Positions 26,764 through 35,425 of a DNA stretch of 64,000 nucleotides are shown here, piece by piece. The stretch comes from JAFDWR01 sp038216655 (GTDB taxonomy: Bacteria; Armatimonadota; Fimbriimonadia; Fimbriimonadales; Fimbriimonadaceae): the NCBI GenBank assembly GCA_038216655.1, contig JBBQPZ010000005.1:62001-126000 (forward strand), written 5' to 3'. The notes under the pieces were generated by a model that was given only the letters and a program-made list of their open reading frames with translations, was not told the DNA's origin and did not search any database. Made by a program: the position numbers and the translations under genes. The stretch's first letter is position 1, and the number at the start of each line of letters is the position of its first letter.

Positions 26764-27225
26764 ATGGGGAATTTCTTTACCGATGTCCTGGCTTGCCATC
26801 CGCTCTTCCGATCCAGCTCACGCGTTTCGGACACCGCGATGCTCGAGCCGAACGTGCGGCGCAAGGTCCTGAAGATCATTGAGGAGGCGCACTCCCATGG
26901 TCTCGAGCTGATCGCGTACGAGACCTACCGGAGCCAGGAGCGCCAGCAGGCGCTCTTCAAACAGAAGGTGACGCAGCTTAGAACAGTCGGCGTGCACCAC
27001 TATGGCTTGGCCTGCGACATCGTCCGCGTGCATAACGGGGAGCCAACCTGGGAAGGAGACTATTCGTTGGTCGGGCACCTTGCCCGGGGCCACGGCCTGG
27101 TTTGGGGCGGCGACTGGCCCTCGCTGCGCGACGAGCCGCACGTCCAGTGGTGCCGGGTCCGCGATCAAGCCAAGCTGTTCCGCGGCGACTGGTATCCCGA
27201 CACGCAATACGACCCCACCGCCTGA
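26764..27225 (+). CDS. M15 family L-alanyl-D-glutamate-type peptidase
   Basis: About 153 residues. M15/VanY-type zinc peptidase motifs are present: YRSQERQQALF, GVHHYGLACDIV (His and Asp zinc ligands) and WGGDWPSLRDEPHVQW with the catalytic Asp/Glu and third His. Close relatives are phage endolysins and cell-wall peptidases cleaving L-Ala-D-Glu. No signal peptide is visible, as in endolysins. The start is uncertain: I use ATG 26764; a TTG about 13 codons upstream is possible. No lysis genes adjoin it. Confidence 0.85.
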   Translation: MGNFFTDVLACHPLFRSSSRVSDTAMLEPNVRRKVLKIIEEAHSHGLELIAYETYRSQERQQALFKQKVTQLRTVGVHHYGLACDIVRVHNGEPTWEGDYSLVGHLARGHGLVWGGDWPSLRDEPHVQWCRVRDQAKLFRGDWYPDTQYDPTA

Positions 27226-27495
27226 GCGGCATAGGCGTTAGATCGCGTCTGCCAACCCCGAAGGGGAGTGTTGAGAAGTGTTTCTCGCCCGAGTGATGGC
27301 CTAATGATCGAAGGTCACCGCGGGTTTCACCGCGGAGCGGTGACAGAAGGTAGCCCGGTGGTCACTCTGGTGACCCCGGGATTTGGGCGATCCAAATCCT
27401 CCGACCCCGGAGGCGGTCGCAGAACCGCCTCTTTGGGTGCTCAAGCATTGCACCGGCGCCGATGCGCCTGAGCGGTGGGATCGAAGGGTTCTCTG
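27226..27495. other. Non-coding gap with several hairpins
   Basis: No gene is supported here. At least two hairpins are present: CCCGGTGGTCAC with GTGACCCCGGG (about 27354-27380) and AGGCGGT with ACCGCCT (27411-27430) followed by CTTTGG. They may terminate the converging transcripts on either side or be remnants of repeat elements. Confidence 0.5.
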
Positions 27496-28197
27496 CTAGA
27501 GGCTGTCGACGAGTTTGACGAGGCCTGCGGTCGAGCCGGAGAGCTCGTCCACGACGATGCTGATACGGTCTCGATTGGCGAGGGCGTAGGTCGTGTCGAC
27601 CAGCGCATTAGTGTTCGTCCCGGCGACGAACACACGTACCCTTAGGCTGAGAGCGTTTCCGCCATCGGGCAGCGAGGCGTAGCTACTCGCCGAGCCGGCA
27701 GCGAGATTGCCGACCGCAGGTCCGCCCGGCAATCCATTGCCCGCCGCGGCGTCGGTCAAATAGACGTCAACGTTCGCGAGAGCGGGGGCTCCGTTGATGA
27801 TCCGCACACTCACGGTGCTGGCCGCCGACTGGCTCTTGTCGTTCTCAAACAAGGCGATCGTGCGCGAACCGGACACGCCATAGCCGACCACGGTGTACCG
27901 CTTGCTTTGTTCGAGGAGCTGACTGGGAAGGGTCGCTAGGTCGCTGAACGTGGCGATCCCCGCGGAAATGTCCTTCGTGCCGTTCACCGTGATCACCGAG
28001 GCACTGGCGGTGTTGTAGGCAACTGGGGAGGTGGTGGTGTCGGTACCGACTTGGAAGTTGGCGTTTGCGACGCTATCAAAAGCATTCACAAAGGTGAGCC
28101 GGGGGTTGGGGATGTTGAGGACACCGTTACCGGAACCTCCGCAGCCCGTAACCGCTAGAACGACGATGGAAGCCAAGGCGACAAGGGAAATTTTCAT
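27496..28197 (-). CDS. DUF4397 domain lipoprotein
   Basis: A 233-residue lipoprotein. The signal peptide ends in a lipobox (VLAVTGC, Cys 19) followed by a Gly/Ser linker. The rest matches the DUF4397 family: RLTFVNAFDSVANANFQV, a central SKRYTVVGYG segment, and VRIINGAPALANVDVYLTDA starting a second half. The start has AGGAGAG at good distance. Function unknown; DUF4397 proteins are envelope-associated. Confidence 0.85.
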   Translation of the reverse strand: MKISLVALASIVVLAVTGCGGSGNGVLNIPNPRLTFVNAFDSVANANFQVGTDTTTSPVAYNTASASVITVNGTKDISAGIATFSDLATLPSQLLEQSKRYTVVGYGVSGSRTIALFENDKSQSAASTVSVRIINGAPALANVDVYLTDAAAGNGLPGGPAVGNLAAGSASSYASLPDGGNALSLRVRVFVAGTNTNALVDTTYALANRDRISIVVDELSGSTAGLVKLVDSL

Positions 28198-28449
28198 GTT
28201 TGCTCTCCTAACTCATCCCCTCCGAGTCACCAGCGAGGATTCAATTCGATGGAGTGAGGCACTCTATCCTTGTCTTGTTAGGAGTCCTGGGGAGACTAGA
28301 TGTTCCCAGTGCCGCACAGGGGCATCGGTCGGACATCACGATGGGAGTACATATGTGCGGTCTTCGCAGCGTGTCAGGAATCGGGAAATCAGGAAATTGA
28401 AGCTAAAACGGCGGTTTTGAAATCAGGAATCAGGATAGTTGGATCCCGA

Positions 28450-28569
28450 TATAGAGTGCGGTCGCCTGCGACCGCTTTTCACCAGCGAGCCTGCGAGCGC
28501 TAGGACGACCCACTGGTGCGAATGGCGGCGGGCCGCCTGATCAAAGCGGTGGCAGGCCACCGCACTCTA
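28450..28569. mobile_element. MITE-like element, copy 2 of 3
   Basis: About 120 bp, with left end TATAGAGTGCGGTCGCCTG and right end AAAGCGGTGGCAGGCCACCG-CACTCTA. It shares with copy 1 both terminal repeats and the inner AGCGAGCCTGCGAGCG stretch but is 32 bp shorter in the centre. It lies between two lipoprotein genes transcribed in the same direction. Confidence 0.8.
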
Positions 28570-28575
28570 AACAAC

Positions 28576-29499
28576 TTAGCGCCGCGGATGGGTGCGGAAG
28601 AACTCCCAGAGCAGATCGGCCGCGTTGCCGCCGCTGACCGTCTCCGGACCCTCGCGGGTCATGCCGCCGGGCCAGTCGTGGGTTCCGTTCTCGAAGCTGA
28701 CGAGCGCGACTTCAGTCTTCTGCTTCCCGCCCGACCAGAGGTCCTCGCTGATTCCGGGGGCAAGAGTGGTGCGGGTCGCCTTGCCCGCGCAAAGGTCAGC
28801 GCGGACCCACCACAGGGCGGAATCGAGCGCAGATACGCCGATGAGCACGGCCTTGGCGTCGTGGTTGTAACCCACCATCGCGTCTTGCTTGCCGTGCAGG
28901 ATCATGACTGAAAGAGCGTCGCGCGGATCAGAAATCAGCTTGGAAGGGGTTTGGGTATCGAGCCCGATCGTACCGGCGACCACGCCGATCGCGGCGAGCT
29001 TCTTGCCGAGCTTCGCGCCAATGAGGTGGCTGAGCATCGCCCCATTGGAGTGGCCGCAGACGTACACGCGGCGTTTGTCGATTTTAACTTCGCCTTCAAC
29101 CTGATCAATGAGTCGGTCGACGAACTTCACGTCGTCGGTCACCTGGCCCGTGAGGTTGATGAAGTCGACATTCCACCCGAGGTAGTCCTTTGATCCAAGC
29201 CCGTCAGGGAATACCGCAACGAAGCCCTCCTTGTCCGCTTTTGCGCCCATGCCGGTGTAGATCTCGGCGAGCGCGCCCGAGGCGGTCCATCCGTGCAGCA
29301 CCACGACGAGCGGCAACGCCTGGCCGGTGTACTGGGGCGGAACCTTGACGATATAGGTTCGGGCACGTCCGTCAATTTGGAGCGTCTCGTGATAGTCGCC
29401 CGGCTTGCGGGCAGGCGCCGCCGGGGCACAGCCGATCGCGGAAAGGCCGAGGGCGAGCAACGTGATCCAGCGGATCGGCGAGAGAGGGCGGCGCATCAT
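28576..29499 (-). CDS. PHB depolymerase/LpqC-type esterase lipoprotein
   Basis: A 307-residue alpha/beta hydrolase with a lipobox at LGLSAIGC. The nucleophile elbow is GHSNGA in VYVCGHSNGAMLSH; the oxyanion region is VVVLHGWTASG; an Asp in ILHGKQDAMV and a His in ENGTHDWPG complete a triad. The family (esterase PHB/LpqC) includes feruloyl and acetylxylan esterases and PHB depolymerases; the substrate is not clear. Two ATG codons are adjacent at the start; TACCTT is 4 or 7 nt upstream. Confidence 0.88.
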   Translation of the reverse strand: MMRRPLSPIRWITLLALGLSAIGCAPAAPARKPGDYHETLQIDGRARTYIVKVPPQYTGQALPLVVVLHGWTASGALAEIYTGMGAKADKEGFVAVFPDGLGSKDYLGWNVDFINLTGQVTDDVKFVDRLIDQVEGEVKIDKRRVYVCGHSNGAMLSHLIGAKLGKKLAAIGVVAGTIGLDTQTPSKLISDPRDALSVMILHGKQDAMVGYNHDAKAVLIGVSALDSALWWVRADLCAGKATRTTLAPGISEDLWSGGKQKTEVALVSFENGTHDWPGGMTREGPETVSGGNAADLLWEFFRTHPRR

Positions 29500-29560
29500 C
29501 CTAAAGGTACACCACGCTGGCGACCTCCGTTCGGTTCCCGGACTATGTCAAACTCCCTAG

Positions 29561-31084
29561 GTGAGCAGCAATCTAGGAATCACTTCGCGAGCCGAGAATT
29601 ACAGCGACTGGTACAACGAGCTCGTCGTCAAGGCCGATCTGGCGGAAGACTCCGCCGTCCGCGGTTGCATGACGATCAAGCCGCACGGTTACGCGGTTTG
29701 GGAGCTTATGCAACGCGCTTTGGATGACATGTTCAAGGCCACCGGCCACGTCAACGCCTACTTCCCGTTGCTCATCCCGAAGTCGTTCCTGGAGAAGGAA
29801 GCGGACCACGTCGAAGGATTCGCCAAAGAGTGCGCGGTAGTCACCCACTATCGCCTCATCCCGAACCCCAACGGCACCGGCCTGATTCCCGATCCCGCCG
29901 CGAAGCTGGAAGAGGAGTACATCATCCGTCCGACCAGCGAGACGATCATCTGGAACACCTACAAGAAGTGGATCCACAGCTACCGCGACTTGCCCTTGCT
30001 GATCAACCAGTGGGCGAACGTCATGCGATGGGAGATGCGGACCCGCAAGTTCCTCCGAACCACCGAGTTCCTGTGGCAGGAGGGCCACACCGCCCATGCG
30101 ACGTGGGAGGAAGCCGAGCAGGAAGCGCTTACGATCATGAACGAGTGCTACGGTCGGTTCGTGGAGGAGTGGATGGCGGTGCCGGTCATCAAGGGAAAGA
30201 AGAGCGAAGGGGAGAAGTTTCCCGGTGCCGATCACACCTATACGATGGAGGCACTGACCCAAGATCTGCGCGCGATCCAGGCGGGAACGTCGCACCACCT
30301 CGGCCAGAACTTCGCCAAGGCCTTCGACGTGACCTTCCAGAGCGCGGAAGGGAAGTTGGAGCATGTGTACGCCACGAGCTGGGGCGTCTCGACGCGGCTG
30401 GTGGGCACGCTGATCATGGTCCACTCGGATGACAAGGGCTTCGTCTCGCCGCCCCGCCTCGCGCCCGTTCAAGTGGCGATCATCCCGATGGGTCGCGACG
30501 AAGAGACCCGCGCCCGGACGTTCGGCGCGAGCGACAAGCTCGCCGCGGCGTTAAAGGGCACGCATTGGAAGGGAGCGCCGGTTCGCGTCAAGGTCGACAA
30601 GCGTGAGAAGGAGAGCCCGGGCTTTAAGTACAACGACTGGGAGATGCATGGCGCATGCGTCCGGGTCGAGATCGGTCCCCGCGACTTGGACGGAGGCACC
30701 TGCGTCCTCGCCCAGCGCGACACCGGCGAGAAGTTCACGGTGCCGTTCGACGAAGTCTCGACCACGGAGGAGATTCACAAGCTCCTGACCGCGATGCAGG
30801 CTGGGCTCTTCGAGAAGGCGTTGGCGTTGCGCGATGCGAACACGCACCGGGTTGACACCTGGGACGAGTTCAAGGCGGCGTTCGCGGGCGAGGGCGGCGG
30901 CGGATTCGTGGTCGCGCACTGGGACGGGACGACGGAGACCGAGGACAAGATCGCCGACGAGACGAAGGCGACGATCCGTTGCATCCCCCTCGTGCCCTTG
31001 TTGGCATCGGACAACGAGCCAGGCGTGTGCGTATTCTCGGGCAAGCCGAGCGCGCAGCGCGTGATCTTCGCGAAGGCGTACTAA
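29561..31084 (+). CDS. proS: Prolyl-tRNA synthetase, short (type 3) form
   Basis: A 507-residue class II synthetase. Motif 2 is visible (VMRWEMRTRKFLRTTEFLWQEGHTAH) and motif 3 nearby (THHLGQNFAKAFDVTF, then ATSWGVSTRLVG). It lacks the INS editing domain of the long bacterial form and has the C-terminal zinc-binding extension region typical of the archaeal/eukaryal-like ProS found in Thermus and some other bacteria. The start is GTG; AAACT lies 6 nt before it, a weak match to the leaderless pattern, and no ribosome site is seen. Confidence 0.95.
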   Translation: MSSNLGITSRAENYSDWYNELVVKADLAEDSAVRGCMTIKPHGYAVWELMQRALDDMFKATGHVNAYFPLLIPKSFLEKEADHVEGFAKECAVVTHYRLIPNPNGTGLIPDPAAKLEEEYIIRPTSETIIWNTYKKWIHSYRDLPLLINQWANVMRWEMRTRKFLRTTEFLWQEGHTAHATWEEAEQEALTIMNECYGRFVEEWMAVPVIKGKKSEGEKFPGADHTYTMEALTQDLRAIQAGTSHHLGQNFAKAFDVTFQSAEGKLEHVYATSWGVSTRLVGTLIMVHSDDKGFVSPPRLAPVQVAIIPMGRDEETRARTFGASDKLAAALKGTHWKGAPVRVKVDKREKESPGFKYNDWEMHGACVRVEIGPRDLDGGTCVLAQRDTGEKFTVPFDEVSTTEEIHKLLTAMQAGLFEKALALRDANTHRVDTWDEFKAAFAGEGGGGFVVAHWDGTTETEDKIADETKATIRCIPLVPLLASDNEPGVCVFSGKPSAQRVIFAKAY

Positions 31085-31087
31085 CCA

Positions 31088-31204
31088 TATAGAGTGCGGT
31101 GGCCTGCCACCGCTTTGCCCAGACGGCCTGCCGTCGCGCCTACAAGCAAACTGTATGTGCGCTCGCGGGCTCGCTGACGAAAGCGGTGGCAGGCCACCGC
31201 AGTC
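31088..31204. mobile_element. MITE-like element, copy 3 of 3
   Basis: About 117 bp starting only 4 nt after the proS stop. The left end TATAGAGTGCGGTGGCCTG and right end AAAGCGGTGGCAGGCCACCG match copies 1 and 2; the last few bases (CAGTCAA) diverge. The inner part CGCTCGCGGGCTCGCT corresponds to copy 1. Confidence 0.8.
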
Positions 31205-31256
31205 AATTTCGATTCAAAGGTTTGAACGATCCTTGCTTCCATCGGCACTAAGCCGT

Positions 31257-32687
31257 ATGGAACTCAAGCAAGCGTCCCTCGGCCTAGCTCTCGCCGGGCT
31301 CGGAGTTAGTTTTGTCGTGTCTTCGGGCTGTTCGAAGGCAGCTGCGTCTGGGACCACGATTCCTGCCGCTCCGGTCGACCTCACCGTCTACAAGGACGAC
31401 TTCGGGATGATCCACGAGTTGCGGCCGGTGGACTTGAAACCGGGTTCGAATCAGATTCAAATTGCGAACGTCAGCGGGATGCTTGACCCGAATTCGGTGA
31501 TGTTCGAAGCACCGGAGGGCGCGCGGGTGGTGTCGACGACCTACGAGATGGGTGCAGGTAACGATGCGACGGTAATTAAGCGGCTGGCGGGGAAGGAAGT
31601 CGAGTTCATCTGGGCCTCGAACGACGGGCGAGAGGGGCAGAGGATCAAGGGAACCTTGGAGCCTACTGAGGGCGGATTCCTGCTGCGCGTCGGCGACAAG
31701 GTCTACGTGAACCCCGCCGGCACCCTCGTCGCGCCGGGAGACGTTTCCACCTTGCCCGGACTGGCAGCAAGAATCGAGAGCACGCAGGCATCACAGAAGG
31801 ACCTAGGGGTCTCTTACTTGACGCGCGGGTTGTCGTGGAGTGCGGACTACGTCGCCCACCTCGACACCGAGGCCGGGACGTTGTCGCTGGAATGTTGGGC
31901 AAGCGTGACGAACCGGACGGGGATTCCCTTCAAGGACGCGAAGGTCACCTTCGTGGCGGGTAATCCGAACCGAGCCACCCGAACGGTCGAAATGCAAAGG
32001 GACATGGATTCGTCCAAAACCTCAGTTCCGGCGGATGGAGGGAGGAGAATCTCCTCATACAACGGTATCGCCGTGCCGGAGGCGGTGGGCGAACTCTATC
32101 AGTACAAGCCCAAGGATCGAGCGAATATCGGTCTGGATCAGATCAACCGCGTTCGCATGTTCGATGCCTCCGCCGTCCCGGTGAAGCTGGACTACAGTAT
32201 CCGCTTGCCGGATTTGAGCGCGTGGGGGACCGAATCAGGCCCGCGTCAGAATGCGCAACTCGCCATCAGCTTTAAGAACAAGAAGGAAGCCGGACTCGGT
32301 TTGCCGATGCCGAGCGGGGCGATTCGAATCTACCAGCGAGACGGCAGTGACGATCGCTATACGGGTGCCGATACCCTGCAGGATCTCGCGGTGGATTCGC
32401 CCACCTCGCTGACCCTGACCAAGGTGTTCGACGTCAGCGCCGAGCCGAAGGTGCTCAAGGTGCAACGCCTCGACAAGCACACCGTTCGCAAGACGGTCCA
32501 GGTGCTCCTCCGGAACGCGAAGGGGCGGGATGTCGAAGTTCGGCTGGTTGACAGCATCTACGAGCGATGGAGCGTTTCAGCCGGTCCGAAGCCGGAGAAG
32601 CTCGACGCTTCGACGGCCCAGTGGAAGGTGCTCGTGCCCTCGAAGGGAGAAAAGACCCTGTTGGTCACCTTTGACCTGAAGAGCTGA
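31257..32687 (+). CDS. DUF4139-type lipoprotein
   Basis: A 476-residue protein with a signal peptide ending in a lipobox (VVSSGC). The body matches DUF4139: an N-terminal VDLKPGSNQIQIANVSGMLDPNSV half, then DLGVSYLTRGLSWSADYVAHL, NRTGIPFKDAKVTFVAG and a C-terminal beta-rich part with KTVQVLLRNAKGRDVEVRLVD. Members are exported proteins of unknown role. The ATG at 31257 begins the signal peptide; 34 upstream codons run into the MITE-like element and are rejected. Confidence 0.85.
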   Translation: MELKQASLGLALAGLGVSFVVSSGCSKAAASGTTIPAAPVDLTVYKDDFGMIHELRPVDLKPGSNQIQIANVSGMLDPNSVMFEAPEGARVVSTTYEMGAGNDATVIKRLAGKEVEFIWASNDGREGQRIKGTLEPTEGGFLLRVGDKVYVNPAGTLVAPGDVSTLPGLAARIESTQASQKDLGVSYLTRGLSWSADYVAHLDTEAGTLSLECWASVTNRTGIPFKDAKVTFVAGNPNRATRTVEMQRDMDSSKTSVPADGGRRISSYNGIAVPEAVGELYQYKPKDRANIGLDQINRVRMFDASAVPVKLDYSIRLPDLSAWGTESGPRQNAQLAISFKNKKEAGLGLPMPSGAIRIYQRDGSDDRYTGADTLQDLAVDSPTSLTLTKVFDVSAEPKVLKVQRLDKHTVRKTVQVLLRNAKGRDVEVRLVDSIYERWSVSAGPKPEKLDASTAQWKVLVPSKGEKTLLVTFDLKS

Positions 32688-32717
32688 GCGTCCTATCGGT
32701 AGCAAAGGCAAATTTCG

Positions 32718-33980
32718 TCAGTTACTGCTCTTGAGGTTCAATATGTCCTCAAGAGCGAGTTCCTTGTCGAGAGTGTGGATGGTTACAAGCTGCCCCGTCT
32801 TAGAGTCATATCCGTACTCCCGCATCTCGATCTGGTCTTGCATGTCGATTGTGATGATCGGACCATGGGGGCCGTCCATGCTCTTCCCGACCCTCGTCTC
32901 GATCTTGGTGACCGGATCGGTGTCGAGAAGTTGACCGGGCTGCAACTTGGCGAGGACATCGGGGTTAATCCACAGGGGGTTCGGCATGCAACTGCCCGTG
33001 GCCATCTTCGACTGAAGTGTGGTGGGAGAGACCCCGGCAACGATTCCGCCTTGGGTTCGGGTGACGTTGCATGTGACCCATCCGGCACCTTTCGAAGCGA
33101 GGGTGTACTTGACGTTGAGGCTGGAGGTGAACTGACGGCCGGAGCCCGCGCTTATGTTGCGCCCTTCGAACTCCATTTCATGGAAGGAGCTAGCGCAGTC
33201 CGGATCGGGTGCGCTGGTCCATGGAAGCGCGATTTGTCTGAGGCCGGAAAATTGGATCTGAGCGATGCTCGTATTGCCGGTATTCGTTTCCCCTGGCTCG
33301 GTCACGGGTGACGCGGCGCCGACGTTGGTCGAGCCGAAGTCGAGCATGAGGCCGGAATGGGTGTCGTAGACGAAGAACTGATGTCCGTTGGGATTCGGGC
33401 TCTTCATGATCACACAGTCAACCCTCTTCCCGTTCACCGGCCAGTGGCCGTAGATAGTTTGGTGCTCTTTGTCGGTCCCCGGCGGGAGGTTCAACAACAT
33501 CGACGGAGTCACCCAGAGTCCATTTGGGCTTGCCGCCGGGCCGGCCCAGATGGACGCAACGAAGGTCTTGGCGGTGCCTTGGCGGAGGGCGTAATTGGTC
33601 AAGGCGAGGATGGCTTGCTTGTCATCCAGGGCAACCACGGTGTACTCCTGCAGACTCGTTGAAGCGGTGCCTTCCTTGATCGATTTTCCGTAGTGTTGAC
33701 CGCTATCAGGATCGACCCAATTGCCTTCGTCATCAGGCGTCCAGTTGAACCCTTTGCCAGCAATGAGTGCCGACCCGTTCCAATAGGTAATCCGTGAACC
33801 AACGTGGATGTCCGGCGGAGGGCCGCTGGATTCGGACGATCCGACCCCCCCGTTGAATGCCCCAGACCCGACTCCTGCCCCTGGTGCCACTAGGGCGGAG
33901 ACGCGACCCAATGAACTGGGGGGTCGAGCGCATCCAGATGCGACGGCCGCGGCGAAGAGCCAAAGTGCGAGTTTCTTCAT
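32718..33980 (-). CDS. Lipoprotein of an unrecognised three-member family (member 1)
   Basis: A 420-residue lipoprotein (signal MKKLALWLFAAAVASGC). It shares with the proteins at 35422-36720 and 53575-54894 a fixed series of motifs: a Gly/Pro-rich linker, PDIHVGSRITYWN, a GFNWTPDDEGNWVDPDSG block, EYTVVALDDKQAIL, GLWVTPSMLLNLP, YDTHSGLMLDFG, ALPWTSAPDPDCASSFHEMEFEG, NPLWINPDVLAKLQPGQLLDTDPVTK and YDSKTGQLVTI. No known domain is recognised. It is transcribed divergently from the SARP/TPR regulator next door. The start is the signal-peptide ATG; the upstream GACCTGGA site at 34012 is described in the findings. Confidence 0.8.
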   Translation of the reverse strand: MKKLALWLFAAAVASGCARPPSSLGRVSALVAPGAGVGSGAFNGGVGSSESSGPPPDIHVGSRITYWNGSALIAGKGFNWTPDDEGNWVDPDSGQHYGKSIKEGTASTSLQEYTVVALDDKQAILALTNYALRQGTAKTFVASIWAGPAASPNGLWVTPSMLLNLPPGTDKEHQTIYGHWPVNGKRVDCVIMKSPNPNGHQFFVYDTHSGLMLDFGSTNVGAASPVTEPGETNTGNTSIAQIQFSGLRQIALPWTSAPDPDCASSFHEMEFEGRNISAGSGRQFTSSLNVKYTLASKGAGWVTCNVTRTQGGIVAGVSPTTLQSKMATGSCMPNPLWINPDVLAKLQPGQLLDTDPVTKIETRVGKSMDGPHGPIITIDMQDQIEMREYGYDSKTGQLVTIHTLDKELALEDILNLKSSN

Positions 33981-34057
33981 GGAGCGTGTCGTTTCATTCT
34001 TCTCAGGAGGCGACCTGGATTCAAAGTGGATCGTGAAAGAGCGTGATAAAGTGAAGC

Positions 34058-35425
34058 GTGAGCGCCGCTCCATGGAGAATCGAGTTGATCGATGGGATCA
34101 AGGTGCGCCGTCCTGACGGCGAGCTGCTTCGTCTCCCGACCAGGCGCTCAAGTGGTGTCTTGGCGATCATGGCGGCGTCCGAGGGGCGACCGGTTGCTCG
34201 CGAACGGATCGCCGAGTCACTTTGGCCCGAAGCGACACGGAGTCAGCAGGCCCAGAGCCTGCGCACGGAGATCGCTGCCCTGCGGAGCGCGTTTGGTCCA
34301 GATGCTCCGTTTGAGATCAATCGGACGACGATGCGCCTCGTGCCCGAGCGCGCGACTACGGACTATCCTCCCACACCTGGAGACTTTGACCGCCTTGCGC
34401 CAGAAATGCCCGAGCCGTGGTTCGTAAGTCTCCGGCGTGGCCAGAACCATGAGGTTGCCACGAGTTCACTTCGGACGATTGCTTCGCCTCCGGAAGCTCT
34501 GTTTGAGAACTTGCTGCTCTGGTCGGTAGAAGACAATCCGGGTCGGACCATCGAGTTGATGCGGGCGAGCCCGGAACTCACCTGCTCCCTGGTGCCAGCC
34601 GTCCTACAGAGGGTCTGCGGCATGATTCGGCCCGCCATGCGTCGGGACGACGAAGGCTTCGGCTGGTTCCGTTTCTTTGAGGGGTTTGCCTTGGGAGGGC
34701 ATGGCACATTCGACGAGTCCCTGCGGGCATTCCGGGAGGCATCTGAGTTTGCGTCGAGACGCAAGGACCGGCGATTGTTCGCGGACACTCTCTTGTGGGA
34801 GACTGCGGTCCTTATCGTGATGGGGCGGGCGGTGTTGGCGGAACGCCATTGCGAGCGGGCCTATACATTCATCGAGGCGCGCGACCGGGATTCTCTGGCC
34901 CGCGTGCTTCATGCCCACGGCCTCGCCTACCACCACTGCGGCCGATTTGCCGAGGGCGACGCCACCCTGCGGGCAGCCCTGGAGATGCCGTTCTATCAAG
35001 CAGGGTTGAGGGAGCGGGCGCACCTGCTGTCGCATATGGCGCTGTTTCGGGCCGCACATGGTGACGTGCGGGGGGCGACGGATTCGTTGGAGAAAGCCAG
35101 CGAATTTTGGGGTCATACCAATGAGTGGCGCCTAAAGGGAGTACGGCATTTGACCCAGACGCTGATGTGGCTAGGGCCCGATCCAGAAGCAGCGGAGAAG
35201 GAACTGGCTCTTCTTACGCGACATGCCGACCTCGTGCAGAGCGACGATCTGACGATTTATGCTGAGGAGACTTTGGCTCGACTGCGAGCTCAGGAGAACG
35301 ACACGGCGACCGCGCGTCGGCACCTGAGGCAGAGTCTCTCACGACGGCGTGAGGCCCAGATGGGCCTCACGCGGTGGGATCGAGATCGTCTACAACCGGT
35401 AATCGCCGCACTTGAGCGAACCTAG
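34058..35425 (+). CDS. SARP-like transcriptional regulator with TPR-type repeats
   Basis: A 455-residue protein. The first 100 residues form an OmpR/SARP-type winged helix: WRIELIDGIKVRRPDGELLRL, then RPVARERIAESLWPEA and SLRTEIAALRSAFGPDAPFEI. Residues from about 190 to the end are helical repeats of TPR/BTAD character. It would bind DNA and sense through the repeat part. The start is GTG with TAAAGT 5 nt upstream. The gene sits between two members of the lipoprotein family, divergent from one and convergent with the other, sharing the CTAG at 35422-35425 as overlapping stop codons, so it is the obvious candidate regulator for them. Confidence 0.75.
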   Translation: MSAAPWRIELIDGIKVRRPDGELLRLPTRRSSGVLAIMAASEGRPVARERIAESLWPEATRSQQAQSLRTEIAALRSAFGPDAPFEINRTTMRLVPERATTDYPPTPGDFDRLAPEMPEPWFVSLRRGQNHEVATSSLRTIASPPEALFENLLLWSVEDNPGRTIELMRASPELTCSLVPAVLQRVCGMIRPAMRRDDEGFGWFRFFEGFALGGHGTFDESLRAFREASEFASRRKDRRLFADTLLWETAVLIVMGRAVLAERHCERAYTFIEARDRDSLARVLHAHGLAYHHCGRFAEGDATLRAALEMPFYQAGLRERAHLLSHMALFRAAHGDVRGATDSLEKASEFWGHTNEWRLKGVRHLTQTLMWLGPDPEAAEKELALLTRHADLVQSDDLTIYAEETLARLRAQENDTATARRHLRQSLSRRREAQMGLTRWDRDRLQPVIAALERT

